Source of the DNA: JACCSI01 sp963815285
GTDB lineage: Bacteria; Acidobacteriota; Vicinamibacteria; Vicinamibacterales; UBA2999
DNA length: 64,000 nucleotides
Reading direction: 5' to 3'
Assembly (NCBI GenBank): GCA_963815285.1
Contig: CAWFGB010000004.1
Coordinates: 62,001-126,000 of the forward strand
Made by a program: the position numbers and the translations under genes. Of the stretch, positions 43,817 to 56,861 are shown piece by piece; position 1 is the first letter of the stretch; each line of letters opens with the position of its first letter. The notes below the pieces were generated by a model. The model was not told where the DNA came from, ran no database searches, and worked only from the letters and a program-made list of their open reading frames with translations.

Positions 43817-45205
43817 CTAAGGATAGGCTTTCGCGAGAAAGCCGTCGAGCGTCGCGCGATCGAGATAGCGGCCGTTGCTGATCACCGCGTCCACTCTCGA
43901 CGTGTGACGAATGTCCTGCAGCGGGTTCGCGGTGAGCAGTACCAGATCGGCCAGCATGTTCGCGCGGATGCGGCCCACGCGATCGTCCCAGCCAAGCACG
44001 CGCGCGGCGTCGATCGTCGCCGTTCGCAATGCCGCGTCAGGTGTCAGTCCCGCATCGACCAGCAGACGAAGTTCATCCTGCAGGCCATAGCCGCACGCCG
44101 GCATGCAGTCAGTGCCGGCGGTTATGGTGCCGCCTGCGTCGTGAAAGCGGCGGACAAAGGCTTTCATCCGCGCAAAGGCTTCGCTGTACTGCTGCAGCGC
44201 CGTACCTTGCACGTTCGGAAACCCTGCGCGCAGTCGTTCGAAAGAACCAGGCACACCACGCTCGTTCCAGGCGTCGCGATACGCGTTGGCGTTGACGATC
44301 CAGTCCTCGGTGATCAGCGTCGGCTCGAGCCAGGCGCGCCGTGTCACCATGGTGTCGATGAGCTCGCGCTCCGCGGCAGGGTCCGTGTCACGCCACCACG
44401 CCGCGTGATAGACCCACCACGCTTGCCAGTCGCCAAAGCGCGGCCCAGGAGGCGGTGGCGGCCGCTTGTCATCGTGGATCTGCGGCATCCCCATGATGTG
44501 CATCGTTCCGCTGGCGCCCATGCGGATGGCGTCGAGCGTGTAGATTTCGTTGCGGTCGCGCGTAACCGCGTCGTAGGTGTGACCGTACACCGGGCGCTTT
44601 GCTGACACGCCGACCTCCATGACCGCGCGGATTTCATCGTCGGTCAGACCGTCGCGGATCTTCAGGCCGTCGACGCCGAGGTCGACGAGCTGGCGCGCGA
44701 ACGCTGCGGCACTACCCAGGCCTGATCGCGTCACCGTCCGACCCGCGATCATGCCGGACACATACATACGCGGCGCCAGCAGTTCGCCGCCTGCCACACG
44801 ATCGCGGAGAGCAACGAGCCACGCGTCCTGCCCTCCAGCGCCGGCATCACGAATGCCGGTAACGCCGTGCGCCAGCAGGGGCCCAATCGCACGCAGTTGA
44901 TCGCGATCGGCGGCGTTGCCGAGATGAATATGGGTGTCGATTAAGCCCGGGATAATGAACTTCCCGCGCCCGTCAATCTGGCGCGCGCCGGCGGGCATCG
45001 GTATTGCGCTGCTGTCACCGATCGTCGCGATGCGATTGTCGACCACGATCACGGTCTGGTCTGCGCGCTCACGACCAGCCTCGACGTCGATCACGGTGAC
45101 ACCAGTGATGGCGAGCGTCGGCTGTTTCGATATCTGACTTTCCAGAGAGACCTGGACGAGAAGCAGCGTGAGCAGCCCGATGTGAACCGTCCTGGTGAGG
45201 AACAC
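43817..45205 (-). CDS. Exported amidohydrolase (imidazolonepropionase/prolidase-like)
   Basis: 462 residues, intact. Signal peptide MFLTRTVHIGLLTLLLVQVS. Amidohydrolase core with DTHIHLGNA metal ligands, carboxylated-lysine position likely in LGVDGLKIRDG, HTYDAVTRDRNE, AGTDCMPACGYG, and the C-terminal NMLADLVLLTANPLQDIRHT. Similar to the exported dipeptidase-like amidohydrolases common in Acidobacteriota. Second gene of the operon, 10 bp after the serine hydrolase stop and 5 bp before the D-aminoacylase start. Confidence 0.9.
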   Translation of the reverse strand: MFLTRTVHIGLLTLLLVQVSLESQISKQPTLAITGVTVIDVEAGRERADQTVIVVDNRIATIGDSSAIPMPAGARQIDGRGKFIIPGLIDTHIHLGNAADRDQLRAIGPLLAHGVTGIRDAGAGGQDAWLVALRDRVAGGELLAPRMYVSGMIAGRTVTRSGLGSAAAFARQLVDLGVDGLKIRDGLTDDEIRAVMEVGVSAKRPVYGHTYDAVTRDRNEIYTLDAIRMGASGTMHIMGMPQIHDDKRPPPPPGPRFGDWQAWWVYHAAWWRDTDPAAERELIDTMVTRRAWLEPTLITEDWIVNANAYRDAWNERGVPGSFERLRAGFPNVQGTALQQYSEAFARMKAFVRRFHDAGGTITAGTDCMPACGYGLQDELRLLVDAGLTPDAALRTATIDAARVLGWDDRVGRIRANMLADLVLLTANPLQDIRHTSRVDAVISNGRYLDRATLDGFLAKAYP

Positions 45206-45215
45206 CGAGCCGCTC

Positions 45216-46484
45216 CTACCCGCGCATCAGGTGTGTCGCCACGGCGTGATATGCTGGCAGCGACATGGGGTCGTTATGCATGCTCGCGCCCTGCGGGTGC
45301 GATGCGAAGCGTGCGATCACCATCTCCGCCGTCGGATCAATGTAGATGGCCTGCCCGTGAATTCCCCTCGCCGCAAACGCGCCATGCTCGTTATGCGTGA
45401 CCCACCACATCGTCCGATAACTCCACCCAGGCAATAGGGCGTAGGCGGCGAGCGCGAAATGGTCACGATTCCCGCCGCGTCGGATGTCGCCGACCACTGC
45501 AGATGGAACGATCTGTTGGCCGAGGAAGGAGCCGCCTGTGCGCATCATCTCACCGAAGCGCGCCATATCACGCAGCGTCAGGTTCAGTCCGCCTCCCGCA
45601 AACTCGACTCCGGCCGAATCGACGCTGAAATACGCATCCTGCTCGACGCCCATCTTCGACCAGAAGCGATCGCGCATCAATTTGCACAGCGTCTGACCGG
45701 TGACGCGCCGCATCACCCACGCAATGGCGTCGGTATTGACCGTCTTGTAGGCGAAGCGCTGGTCATGCGCCGAGGCCTTGCGCAGCGTTGCGATGTACTC
45801 GTAGAACGTGCCAGGCCCGGTGTATTCCGCCGGCCGCGGCCTGAGCCCGGCCGCACGGGACATCGCGTAGATCGACGAGTTCTCGTCGGTGTAGTCCTCG
45901 ACGTAATCGAGCCCCGTCGTCATGTCGAGCACCTGACGCAGCGTCGCGTCACTGAACCCGCTCTGCGCGAGCTCGGGCACGTAGTCCGCGACAGTGGCGT
46001 TGCCGTCGAGCAGGCCTTCATGCATCAACGTCGCGGCAAGCGTGGCCACAAACGACTTCGTGACCGAAAAGGCAATGTGCTGCTTGTGCGGTGTCATCAC
46101 CCCAAAGTAACGCTCGTAGACGATGCGGCCGCGGTGAAGGATGAGGATCGCATCGGTGAAGTTCGCGTCCAGCGACTGCGCCCACGTCATCGGCTCGCCT
46201 CCGCCGAGCGGCACGAACGCCACTTCGTCTAAATCGCCGCTCTCGGCGCGAGGTAGCGGCACAATTGGTGCGTCCTCACGCGGCACGACTACGGTCGCCA
46301 GCAGCTGACGCATGTGCGCAAACGACCAGCGGGTGCGCGGGAAGCGATTGAAGCTGCTGTCGGCAAAGCGCACCAGCTTGTCGGCAGGCGGCGGCGAGCC
46401 AACCATCCAACCGAGCGTCTTGGGATCGCTCGTACGCGCATCCAGATGTTGCGACCGGGCTGTTTTTGCGGATACCTGAGTCAT
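45216..46484 (-). CDS. Serine hydrolase of the class C beta-lactamase/6-aminohexanoate-dimer hydrolase type
   Basis: About 422 residues from ATG 46484 (a longer frame continues upstream but overlaps the divergent DinB gene). Catalytic SVTK (Ser140, Lys143), YKTVNTD as the second motif, GGLNLTLRDMARFGEMM and the C-terminal HGAFAARGIHGQAIYIDP. It resembles NylB-like esterase/amidases more than true beta-lactamases, so activity on amide-linked oligomers or D-amino acid peptides is plausible. No signal peptide is visible from this start. First gene of the operon with two amidohydrolases. Confidence 0.85.
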   Translation of the reverse strand: MTQVSAKTARSQHLDARTSDPKTLGWMVGSPPPADKLVRFADSSFNRFPRTRWSFAHMRQLLATVVVPREDAPIVPLPRAESGDLDEVAFVPLGGGEPMTWAQSLDANFTDAILILHRGRIVYERYFGVMTPHKQHIAFSVTKSFVATLAATLMHEGLLDGNATVADYVPELAQSGFSDATLRQVLDMTTGLDYVEDYTDENSSIYAMSRAAGLRPRPAEYTGPGTFYEYIATLRKASAHDQRFAYKTVNTDAIAWVMRRVTGQTLCKLMRDRFWSKMGVEQDAYFSVDSAGVEFAGGGLNLTLRDMARFGEMMRTGGSFLGQQIVPSAVVGDIRRGGNRDHFALAAYALLPGWSYRTMWWVTHNEHGAFAARGIHGQAIYIDPTAEMVIARFASHPQGASMHNDPMSLPAYHAVATHLMRG

Positions 46485-46686
46485 CGGCGTGAGGCGATTG
46501 TATGCGCATGTGATGCTCCGGACACTTAGCCGCGACAGTCGAGCTCTGAGACTCGCCATCCGAAATTGCCGCGACACTGCCACACTGCATGCTGTCGTCA
46601 TTGGGCCGTTGGCGAAGAGTGCTATCGTTCGCGAATGGGCGACACGGCCTCGGTTCGCATCCAGTACCTGAGGAGTCCACACCACT

Positions 46687-47242
46687 ATGCGCGATTTCAT
46701 TTTCACCGGCTCGGTCGTTGCCGTTCTTCTTGCCTCGCACTGCCTCTCGGCGCCCAAACGCGTGAGGGACTCATCGGTGACCTCCTCAAGGATGTCGATG
46801 AAGTCCACTCTAAGGATCTTCAGCTTGGCGAAGGCCATGCCGGCAGACGCCCAGTCCTGGCGGCCGATGGCCGGCGTGCGGTCCACAGAAGAAGTCTTCA
46901 AGCACGTGGCGGCAGACAACTACTTCCTGCCTGCGGCAATGGGCATTGCCCCTCCGCCGGAATCGGGCATCAACGCCAAAGACTACAAGACGACGCTCGC
47001 CTTCGAGAAACGAACGATGACGCGCGACCAGGTCATCGCCGAGCTCGACAAGTCGTTCTCGTTTCTGAAAGCGTCGATGAAGGGGATGAGCGACGCCGAC
47101 CTGAACGCCGCTCTCGAGGTTTTCGGACAGAAGACCACGAATCGCGGCTTGTGGATTGGTCCGGTCACCCATTTGCACGAGCATCTCGGCCAACTCATCG
47201 CGTACGCCGCAGCAACAAGGTGACGCCGCCTGGAGTAAGTAG
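46687..47242 (+). CDS. DinB-family protein, probably exported (compensating frameshifts)
   Basis: Divergent from the serine hydrolase. MRDFIFTGSVVAVLLASHCL is a likely signal peptide. Between about 46745 and 46812 another frame gives the expected QTREGLIGDLLKDVDEVHSK, then the frame returns (IFSLAKAMPADAQSWRPMAG). The metal-site histidines lie in VFKHVAADNYF and HLHEHLGQL. Near 47205 a further shift gives RSNKVTPP; one missing T at 47230 would give the usual PPWSK end at 47240-47242. DinB four-helix metal proteins include thiol transferases; this one is unassigned. Confidence 0.8.
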
Positions 47243-47439
47243 GCGTTCCGATTGGCTGTTTTAGCGTCGACGCCACGACCGATCTCCCGTCCTTTTCGGC
47301 TGTCACACACCGCGTGAACCTGGCGACGATGGCTGCCGCGGCAATCGATCTCAGAGCTTGGTCGAAACGTACAAAAGCAGGGACCTCGTGAGATAGGCAC
47401 AACTATGAGCCCGTCGATGCCAGGAGCAGCGGCGTTGTG

Positions 47440-49907
47440 CTATTCCACGCGCAGCGCAAGCACGGGGTCAACACGCGCAGCACGTCGAGCCGGCAGCCAC
47501 ACGCCAAGCCACGCCACTCCCGCGAGCACAAGCGGTACAACGATGAAAACCAGCGGATCATGCGGCGTGACCCCGAAGAGGAATGTCGCCATGACGCGCG
47601 CCAGGCCAAATGCCGACGCCACTCCGATGATCACGCCGATCAACACCAGCGTCATGCCTTGCTGGATCACCATGTTCCTGACGCGCGATGTGTCCGCGCC
47701 GAGCGCGAGGCGCACGCCCATTTCCTGCGTTCGCTGCTGCACCGAATACGCCATCAGACCATAGACGCCGATCGCTGCGAGGATCAGCGCCAGACCAGCA
47801 AAGATGGTCAGCAACAGCATGTTGAAATCGGACCGCGCAGTGGATTGCGAGACGACTTCATCCATCGCTCGCAGACGCGCAACCGGTAATCCGCCGCTCG
47901 CATCGCGCAGTTGTTTCTGAATGGATTCGGACAAGGTAAAGGGCTCTGCGCGCGTGCGAACCACCCAGGCGATCGCAGTGATATTGAGCAGGTTCGCACT
48001 GTGAGCATCCGGCAGCTGCGCCCCAGGGCACATACATGATCGGATTGGGCTCGCGATTGAGCGCGCCGTCGCGCACGTCACCGGCGACGCCGATGATCTC
48101 GCGTGGTGGCTCCTCCATCCCAGGTCCAAGCCGCGGCCAATGGTGATGCGCTCGCCGATGGGATTACCGTCTGGCCAGTACTCGCGGGCCATGGCCTGGT
48201 TGATGATCACGACCCCCGGTGCGCCGGTCGTGTCCTGCTCGGTGAAAGAGCGCCCGCGCACCGAGGGGATCTTTGAAGACGTTGAAATAGTTGGCGGAAA
48301 TGGGCGTAAAGCTGCCGCCGCCGTGCGCCGGACCTTCGAGCGGTCGTCCTTCGATGATGAACCCGAGACCAAACCCACCCTGCAGCGGCACGCAGCAACT
48401 CGCCGCCGCCGCTTCGACTTCAGGCAACGCCTCCAGTCGTTCCCTGCCATCGCGCATCAACTGACCGACGGCCGCGGCGTTCTCGAAGCGCGCGCCGGTC
48501 AGCGACATCCGCATCGTGAGCACGCGCTGTGCATCGAATTGCAGGTTCGACGGCACGAAGGGCGATGTAGGTGCGAATCAGCAGCGCCGCGCCGACCAGC
48601 AGAATCAAGGCGAGGGCCACTTCGCTGACCACCAGAATCGCGCGCGTCTTGTTTTGTCTGAACCCGGTGCCCGACCAGCCCCGCGTTCTCTTTCATCGTA
48701 GTGCTGAGATCGACGCGGGCGGCTCGTAGTGCGGGGAACAATCCAAACACCAGACCGGTCACGATCGACACGATTGCGGTGAACACCAGCGCGCGCAGGT
48801 CGACGCCAACGGCATCACCGTTGATGCCCACCCGTGGGATGTTGCCGGGATTCAGCGCGAGCAGTGCCCGGATACCGATCACCCCCAGCGCCAGACCAAA
48901 CAGGCCACCGAGCAGCGACAGCACCATGCTTTCAGTCATCAACTGTCGCGCGATCCGGCTGCGTGTCGCGCCGATCGCAGAGCGAATCGCGATCTCGCGC
49001 TGACGCACCGTGGCGCGAACGAGCAGCAGGTTCGCGACGTTCGCGCAGGCAATCAACAGCACGAAGCTCACCGCGCCGACAAGAATCCACAATGACGACC
49101 GCACGTTGCGGACGATCATTTCCTGCAGTGTCTGCACACCGAACCCGACCTGCGGCGGCAGCGCCTGCGGGAACGCCTGCGCGAATTCGGCGCGGGCGGA
49201 CGCCAACTGCGCCGTGCCGCTTTCGACCGAGACCCCGGGCTGCAATCGCCCGGCGACGGTAAAGAAATTCCCCTGCATCGTGCTGTTTGGATCGATCTGG
49301 AACGGCAACCACACCTCCGGTGTGCCAGCGCGGACTGAATCGCGATGGTGTCGAAGGGGCCGAGCACGCCGATGATTTCGTGTGGCTGCCCGTTGAACAG
49401 AATCGGTCGTTCCACCACATTTGGATCGGCACCAAAGCGCCGACGCCAGAAGCCGTTGCCAAGCACCACGGTGAAGCCGCCGGCGGGCCGGTCCTCGTCC
49501 TGACTGAACGTGCAGCCCATGATCGGGACGGCACCAAACAGGCGGAAGAAATCAGCGCTCACGTACGCGGCCCCCACTTGTTCGGGAGTGGCATCGCCGG
49601 TGATGTTGACGACGCTGAAGCGGTACGCGGAGACGTCTTGAAATGCAGTGGTTTGCCGCCGCCACACGTTGAACTTGGTCGGGGAGGCGCCGCCTCCAGA
49701 GCCCTGTGGCAAGACGTTGAGGAACATCACCAACTGTTCGGGATCGGGATACGGCAGGGGTTTGAAGACGACGGTGTTGAGACAGGAAAAGATCGCGGTG
49801 TTGGCGCCGATGCCGAGGGCCAGCGCCGCGATCGCCGCGATCGTAAAACCAGGCGTATTACGCAGCAGTCGGAGGGCGTGACGCAAGTCCTGCACGAACA
49901 TCTCCAT
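47440..49907 (-). CDS. ADOP/MacB-like ABC permease (frameshifted)
   Basis: Acidobacterial duplicated orphan permease, about 820 residues if repaired. N-terminus MEMFVQDLRHALRLLRNTPG then LALGIGANTAIFSCLNTVVF, the PCD periplasmic domain (ASPTKFNVWRRQTTAFQDVS), the first FtsX block (LLIACANVANLLLVRATVRQ, EIAIRSAIGATRSRIARQLM), VVSEVALALILLVGAALLIR, the second periplasmic domain, and the C-terminal FtsX block ending LPARRAARVDPVLALRVE. The frame changes near 49335, 48650, 48430, 48240, 48150 and 48020. No ATPase gene is adjacent, as is usual for this group. Transport or mechanotransmission role unknown. Confidence 0.88.
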
Positions 49908-50031
49908 TTCGATGCCTTTCAGCGTTCCGCGTTCGGAGAGTTAGACACCGGACGGCCGTCGTTGGCCGCTCAGTGGCGTGGGCGGCTTCCACCTCGCGGC
50001 ATGACGTTGCTGCGTCGCACCATGCGCCAGT

Positions 50032-50416
<385 letters not shown>

Positions 50417-50983
50417 TTACCTGCCGACCACCTTGATAAACCCGAACATCCCGTCGTTGAAGTGCGGCAGCACGAGGCAGATCGCCATGTACGTGCCGGG
50501 ACGGTGGAAATGGAAGACCTCGACACGGTCGAGTGGTGCCGCCACGAAATTCCTCGGATCCGGCCCACGGTAGATCCGGCCCTGGGGATCATCGACCAAC
50601 GGGGGGAACATGGTTCCCATCGGTGGTGGGATCTGCAAAGCGGAGTTGATGTCGCTTCGCTCGATCCCGTCGTCGTAGATTGACAGCTGGTGAAAGCCGC
50701 CGATCAGGAAGGCGACCGATCCGTTGACCTTAATCGTCGTCTCGAGCGGCGACACGTGGTGGCCGACGACAGGTGGTGAAGGCGCAAAGGTCGATGGGTG
50801 ACGATCGGGGTACGGCCCCATGGCTTGCTGCCATTGTCCGAAGACGACTGTCGCGTGGGCGAGTGGCCCTGCAATGTGAGTCTGCGGATGAGAATTCTGC
50901 TTCGCGGTCGCCGGCGCCGTGCCGGCAAGAACGCCGCCGGCCATCACGCTCTTCAGGAGGTTGCGTCTCGTAGTTGTCTGCAT
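50417..50983 (-). CDS. Tat-exported cupredoxin-like protein
   Basis: 188 residues. Twin-arginine signal (TTRRNLLKSVMAGGVLAG), so it is exported folded. The C-terminal half looks like a cupredoxin: HVSPLETTIKVNGSVAFLIG, then HRPGTYMAICLVLPHFNDGM with Cys, His and Met as candidate type-1 copper ligands plus an upstream His in FHQLSIYDDG. Probably periplasmic electron transfer or copper storage. No partner oxidase is adjacent. Confidence 0.8.
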   Translation of the reverse strand: MQTTTRRNLLKSVMAGGVLAGTAPATAKQNSHPQTHIAGPLAHATVVFGQWQQAMGPYPDRHPSTFAPSPPVVGHHVSPLETTIKVNGSVAFLIGGFHQLSIYDDGIERSDINSALQIPPPMGTMFPPLVDDPQGRIYRGPDPRNFVAAPLDRVEVFHFHRPGTYMAICLVLPHFNDGMFGFIKVVGR

Positions 50984-51623
50984 AACGGGGGTCTCCAGGT
51001 GCGCAATCCTAGCGCGTCCAGGATGCGCCGACGCAGGAAACTATCGATTGATCCCAAGAGTCGGGAACGACTGTTGCGCTCGCCCGCGCCACGCGTACGA
51101 TTTTTGTAAGTTTTCCCTGGCACCCGCGAAGCGGCCATTCCCGAGACGGGTAGCGCTGAGGCCATCGCCTGGGAGTTCCGTCCGAGTAATCGCTGTGACA
51201 CTCACATGGCCGCGCGCTGCGCACCCAGATTGTCTGTCGACGCCCTCGGCGATGGCTGCATCAGCGTCCAGCGCGTGCCCCAGTCGTGCGCACCAGCTAC
51301 GATTCGCCGTGCACCTTCGACAAGCGCCCGCAAGAGGAATTGTCGGAAGCCGCGGTGCTCATCCTCCTACCCGCTCGTGATCGCGACAGATCCAATTGAT
51401 CGATCAGATCGCTCACGTAGAAAGGGAGATGTCATCAAAATTTTTTTTTTTTACGGCGGCAGCTGCAGATCCTGCTCGGGCACGTACGGCGATAGGTCTT
51501 GGGCATCGCCCGAAGTGTAGTACAACCGCCTTGGCACGCAGCTTAAAGACATCGGTGCGCGGACAAGACGCTCAACACACCATACGCAGGTCTCCCGATG
51601 CCCAGTCCAACTGTCACCAAGAG
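50984..51623. other. Intergenic stretch with a 12-nt poly-T run
   Basis: About 640 bp with no supported gene. A T12 run at 51441-51452 stands out. Short frames in this stretch do not match recognised families. It may hold promoters for the flanking divergent genes. Confidence 0.4.
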
Positions 51624-52417
51624 ATGAACGAATCTCCACGCGGATCCGCTGTCGCGGCCTTCAACTGGGGAATGGTCACCCGATCCCTGGCGCAGCCTTA
51701 CCGTGTACCGGTGTCGATGATCCTTCTCTTTGCCTTGGTTCCTCTCTATGTCCTGATTCCGGAGTTCTTTCCGCCCAGGACGAGACACGTTCCCGAACTG
51801 GCGCTCGATCGCGCCTGGCCTCTTGTTCCATCCTGGGCAATTGTCTATGGGGCCCTGTACCTGTTCTTGATCCTGCTTCCCATTTTCGTGATCCGGCAGG
51901 ACCAGCTCATTCGGCGCACGGTCTATGGCTATCTGCTGATCTGGATCACGGCATACGTCTTTTTCTTCGTGGTCTATCCGACCGCGGCACCCCGGCCCGA
52001 CAGGGTGACTGGAGAAGGATTCGCCGTGTGGGGCCTGCGTGCGCTCTATTCGTCAACACCCCCCGTACAACTGTTTTCCGTCGCTCCATGTCGCGCATTC
52101 TCTCGTGTCCGCGCTCGCGTGTTCCCGTGTGCATCGTCGGCTTGGAGTCATCGCCATCATCGCGGCGACGCTCGTCGCTGTCTCGACGCTGTTCACGAAG
52201 CAGCACTACGTGGTGGATGTGGTCGCGGGCGTCTCCGGCCTTCGTCGCCTACGGCATCTTTCTGCGCCGGTACTCCTCCGACCAGATTCCCGAGTTCGAC
52301 CGGCGGGTCGCCCCTGCCCTTGCCCTGTGCGTCAGCGCAGTCGTCGCTGTCGGCCTTGCCGGCTCGTGGCTGGCCTATATCTGGGGCGGCGAGACTCAAT
52401 TCACATTCGGACCGTGA
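51624..52417 (+). CDS. PAP2-superfamily integral membrane phosphatase (frameshifted)
   Basis: About 263 residues if repaired. ATG 51624 starts MNESPRGSAVAAFNWG. Several membrane helices (VPVSMILLFALVPLYVLIPE, AIVYGALYLFLILLPIFVIR, GYLLIWITAYVFFFVVYPTA). After a shift near 52065 the PAP2 motifs appear: CFPSLHVAHS (motif 2) and TKQHYVVDVVAG (motif 3). After a second shift near 52225 it continues FVAYGIFLRRYSSDQIPEFD to TGA 52415-52417. Similar to the inositol-phosphotransferase-like branch. Likely acts on lipid phosphates at the periplasmic face. Confidence 0.82.
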
Positions 52418-52527
52418 GGCTCCTTCACGGGTCCGTCGAGGTGCGTGCCGCCCAACAACCGGTTGCCGGGGATGGTCCACTACGCGACCCGCCGCTGAAC
52501 GGCGCGAAAGGGCCGAAGGACCGTCGC

Positions 52528-55201
<2,674 letters not shown>

Positions 55202-55376
55202 AGTGCGGACCGGCCGATTATATGCACCTCTGAGCCTGATTCGCGTTTTGCGCGAGCTTTGCGGCCTGCGGCGCTCGAACTCGACGTTCTCGCCGAAACG
55301 TTGCAGAGCCAGCCAGGCGGTCGAGACGCTGGCCAGTCAGGCTTCGCAAATCCTGCGGCCGGCATGACCCCTGGAC

Positions 55377-56627
55377 ATGATCCCCTACGGAGCCACTGGT
55401 CCGGCACCGATGGTATGGTTGGCATGGCGCGGGACGCTCGCCAAGGTACGGCAGGAACGGGCGGTCCGCTCCAACGGAGAGTTGGGGGGAGATGTGAGGA
55501 TTGGCAAGCGTTTCGTGCAGCTCATGCGCTCGCCCCGCGACATTTACGAGGTCTTGCAGGGGCCCGGTCTGGAAGTGCAGCGCCGCTTCGGTATTTCTCG
55601 GGTGCAGCAGGTGAGGCAGGTGCTCCGCTATAAGAGACGTCTCGGCGCCATGCGTGAGGAGTACTACAAATACGAGTTCTACCGACCCGAGATGAGCGAG
55701 GACGCTAAGGATCGCTATGTGATGCAATGTGCGTGGGACGCGCTATCGGACGTGCTCAACCGCTCCGAGCGCAATCTCGATAGGAGCAAGCTGCTGCAGT
55801 CGCGCCGCTTTGCAGAAGCCAACATCCCGACACCCAGGACGCTTGGGTATACCGCATACGCGCCGACCGAGCACCAACGTGCGGCACCAGAGTTTTTCCC
55901 ACTCTCCGAGCTCCCTCGCGTCGCGCCCGCGGGCGGCTGCGTGCTCAAACAGGAGCGGTCGAAGTGGGGACGAGGCGTGTTGGTGTTCAAGTCGTGCGAC
56001 CGTGGCGTCTTCGAGCAGACAGACGGAAGGCGCTTCGACATCGATGGGATTGGTGCGCTGCTGCGCGAGCGGGGGGGAGGATTTGTAGTACAAGAGCGCG
56101 TCACCAACCATCCTGAGCTCGCCTCGCTTGGCTTACCGAGCCTCACCTCCCTGCGTGTCGTGACCTATGGCACCGGTGACAACGTTCGCATCCTCCGCGC
56201 CGCGATGAAACTGCCCATCGGGCTCAAAGGCGTCGACAACTACGTTGCGGGGAGCGTTGCTGCACCGGTCGATCTCGACTCCGGGAAGGTTGGTCGTGGC
56301 GCCGCGAAGTTCGTCATGGAGTGGGTCTCATCCCATCCCGAGACTGGCAAGCGGTTCGAAGGGATGACGGTGCCGTGCTGGAATGAAGTATTGGCCGTGT
56401 CCCGTCAAGTGGCGAAGTCGATGCCCGATGTCCGGTGCGTCGGCTGGGATGTGGCCGTGACAACCGACGGCGTCCGGATCATCGAAGGCAACTGCTCGTG
56501 GGGCACGGGTCTCATACAGCGGCCACACTGCTCCGGCATCTGGGAAGGTGAATTCAAGGACTGGTGCCTGGAAAACGTCCGAACAGATGAGTTGCCGCAA
56601 CCCGTGCGCCGATGGCTTGGGCTGTAA
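55377..56627 (+). CDS. Sugar-transfer-associated ATP-grasp enzyme
   Basis: 416 residues from ATG 55377 (ATG 55410 is also possible; neither has a clear Shine-Dalgarno). Resembles the ATPgrasp_ST family: LQSRRFAEANIPTPRTLGYT, VLKQERSKWGRGVLVFKSC (ATP lysines), FVVQERVTNHPELASLG, SLRVVTYGTGDNVRILRAAM, and the metal-binding end WDVAVTTDGVRIIEGNCSWG. Such enzymes often lie in exopolysaccharide or glycopolymer clusters. A MurF-like ligase follows 235 bp later on the same strand, suggesting a joint role in ligating an amino acid or peptide to a saccharide. Confidence 0.85.
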   Translation: MIPYGATGPAPMVWLAWRGTLAKVRQERAVRSNGELGGDVRIGKRFVQLMRSPRDIYEVLQGPGLEVQRRFGISRVQQVRQVLRYKRRLGAMREEYYKYEFYRPEMSEDAKDRYVMQCAWDALSDVLNRSERNLDRSKLLQSRRFAEANIPTPRTLGYTAYAPTEHQRAAPEFFPLSELPRVAPAGGCVLKQERSKWGRGVLVFKSCDRGVFEQTDGRRFDIDGIGALLRERGGGFVVQERVTNHPELASLGLPSLTSLRVVTYGTGDNVRILRAAMKLPIGLKGVDNYVAGSVAAPVDLDSGKVGRGAAKFVMEWVSSHPETGKRFEGMTVPCWNEVLAVSRQVAKSMPDVRCVGWDVAVTTDGVRIIEGNCSWGTGLIQRPHCSGIWEGEFKDWCLENVRTDELPQPVRRWLGL

Positions 56628-56861
56628 GCGCCGGTGAGGCTCCGATAACGTCCGGTGCGCCGCGCGGCTCATGGCCGGCTTTGCCCCTGCCCCGCGAATG
56701 CGCTCCCTATCATGCCGGCAACCCCTTTTCATCGACGAGGATACGTGCGTCTTGCGGAACACGGCACCGACGTCATCGACGCTCCCCGACGCCTTTCTGA
56801 CATGGAGGCGGCCGCCAGTCCGGAGGTGCTCAGGCGGTACGGCGGTGTGGTGGGAGGAAGA

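Noticed and set aside
45216..46484. Antibiotic-resistance beta-lactamase
   Set aside because: The motif layout and operon with amidohydrolases fit NylB-like hydrolases better; no resistance claim is supported.
46485..46919. Longer start for the serine hydrolase
   Set aside because: The added residues show no similarity to the family and overlap the divergent DinB gene.
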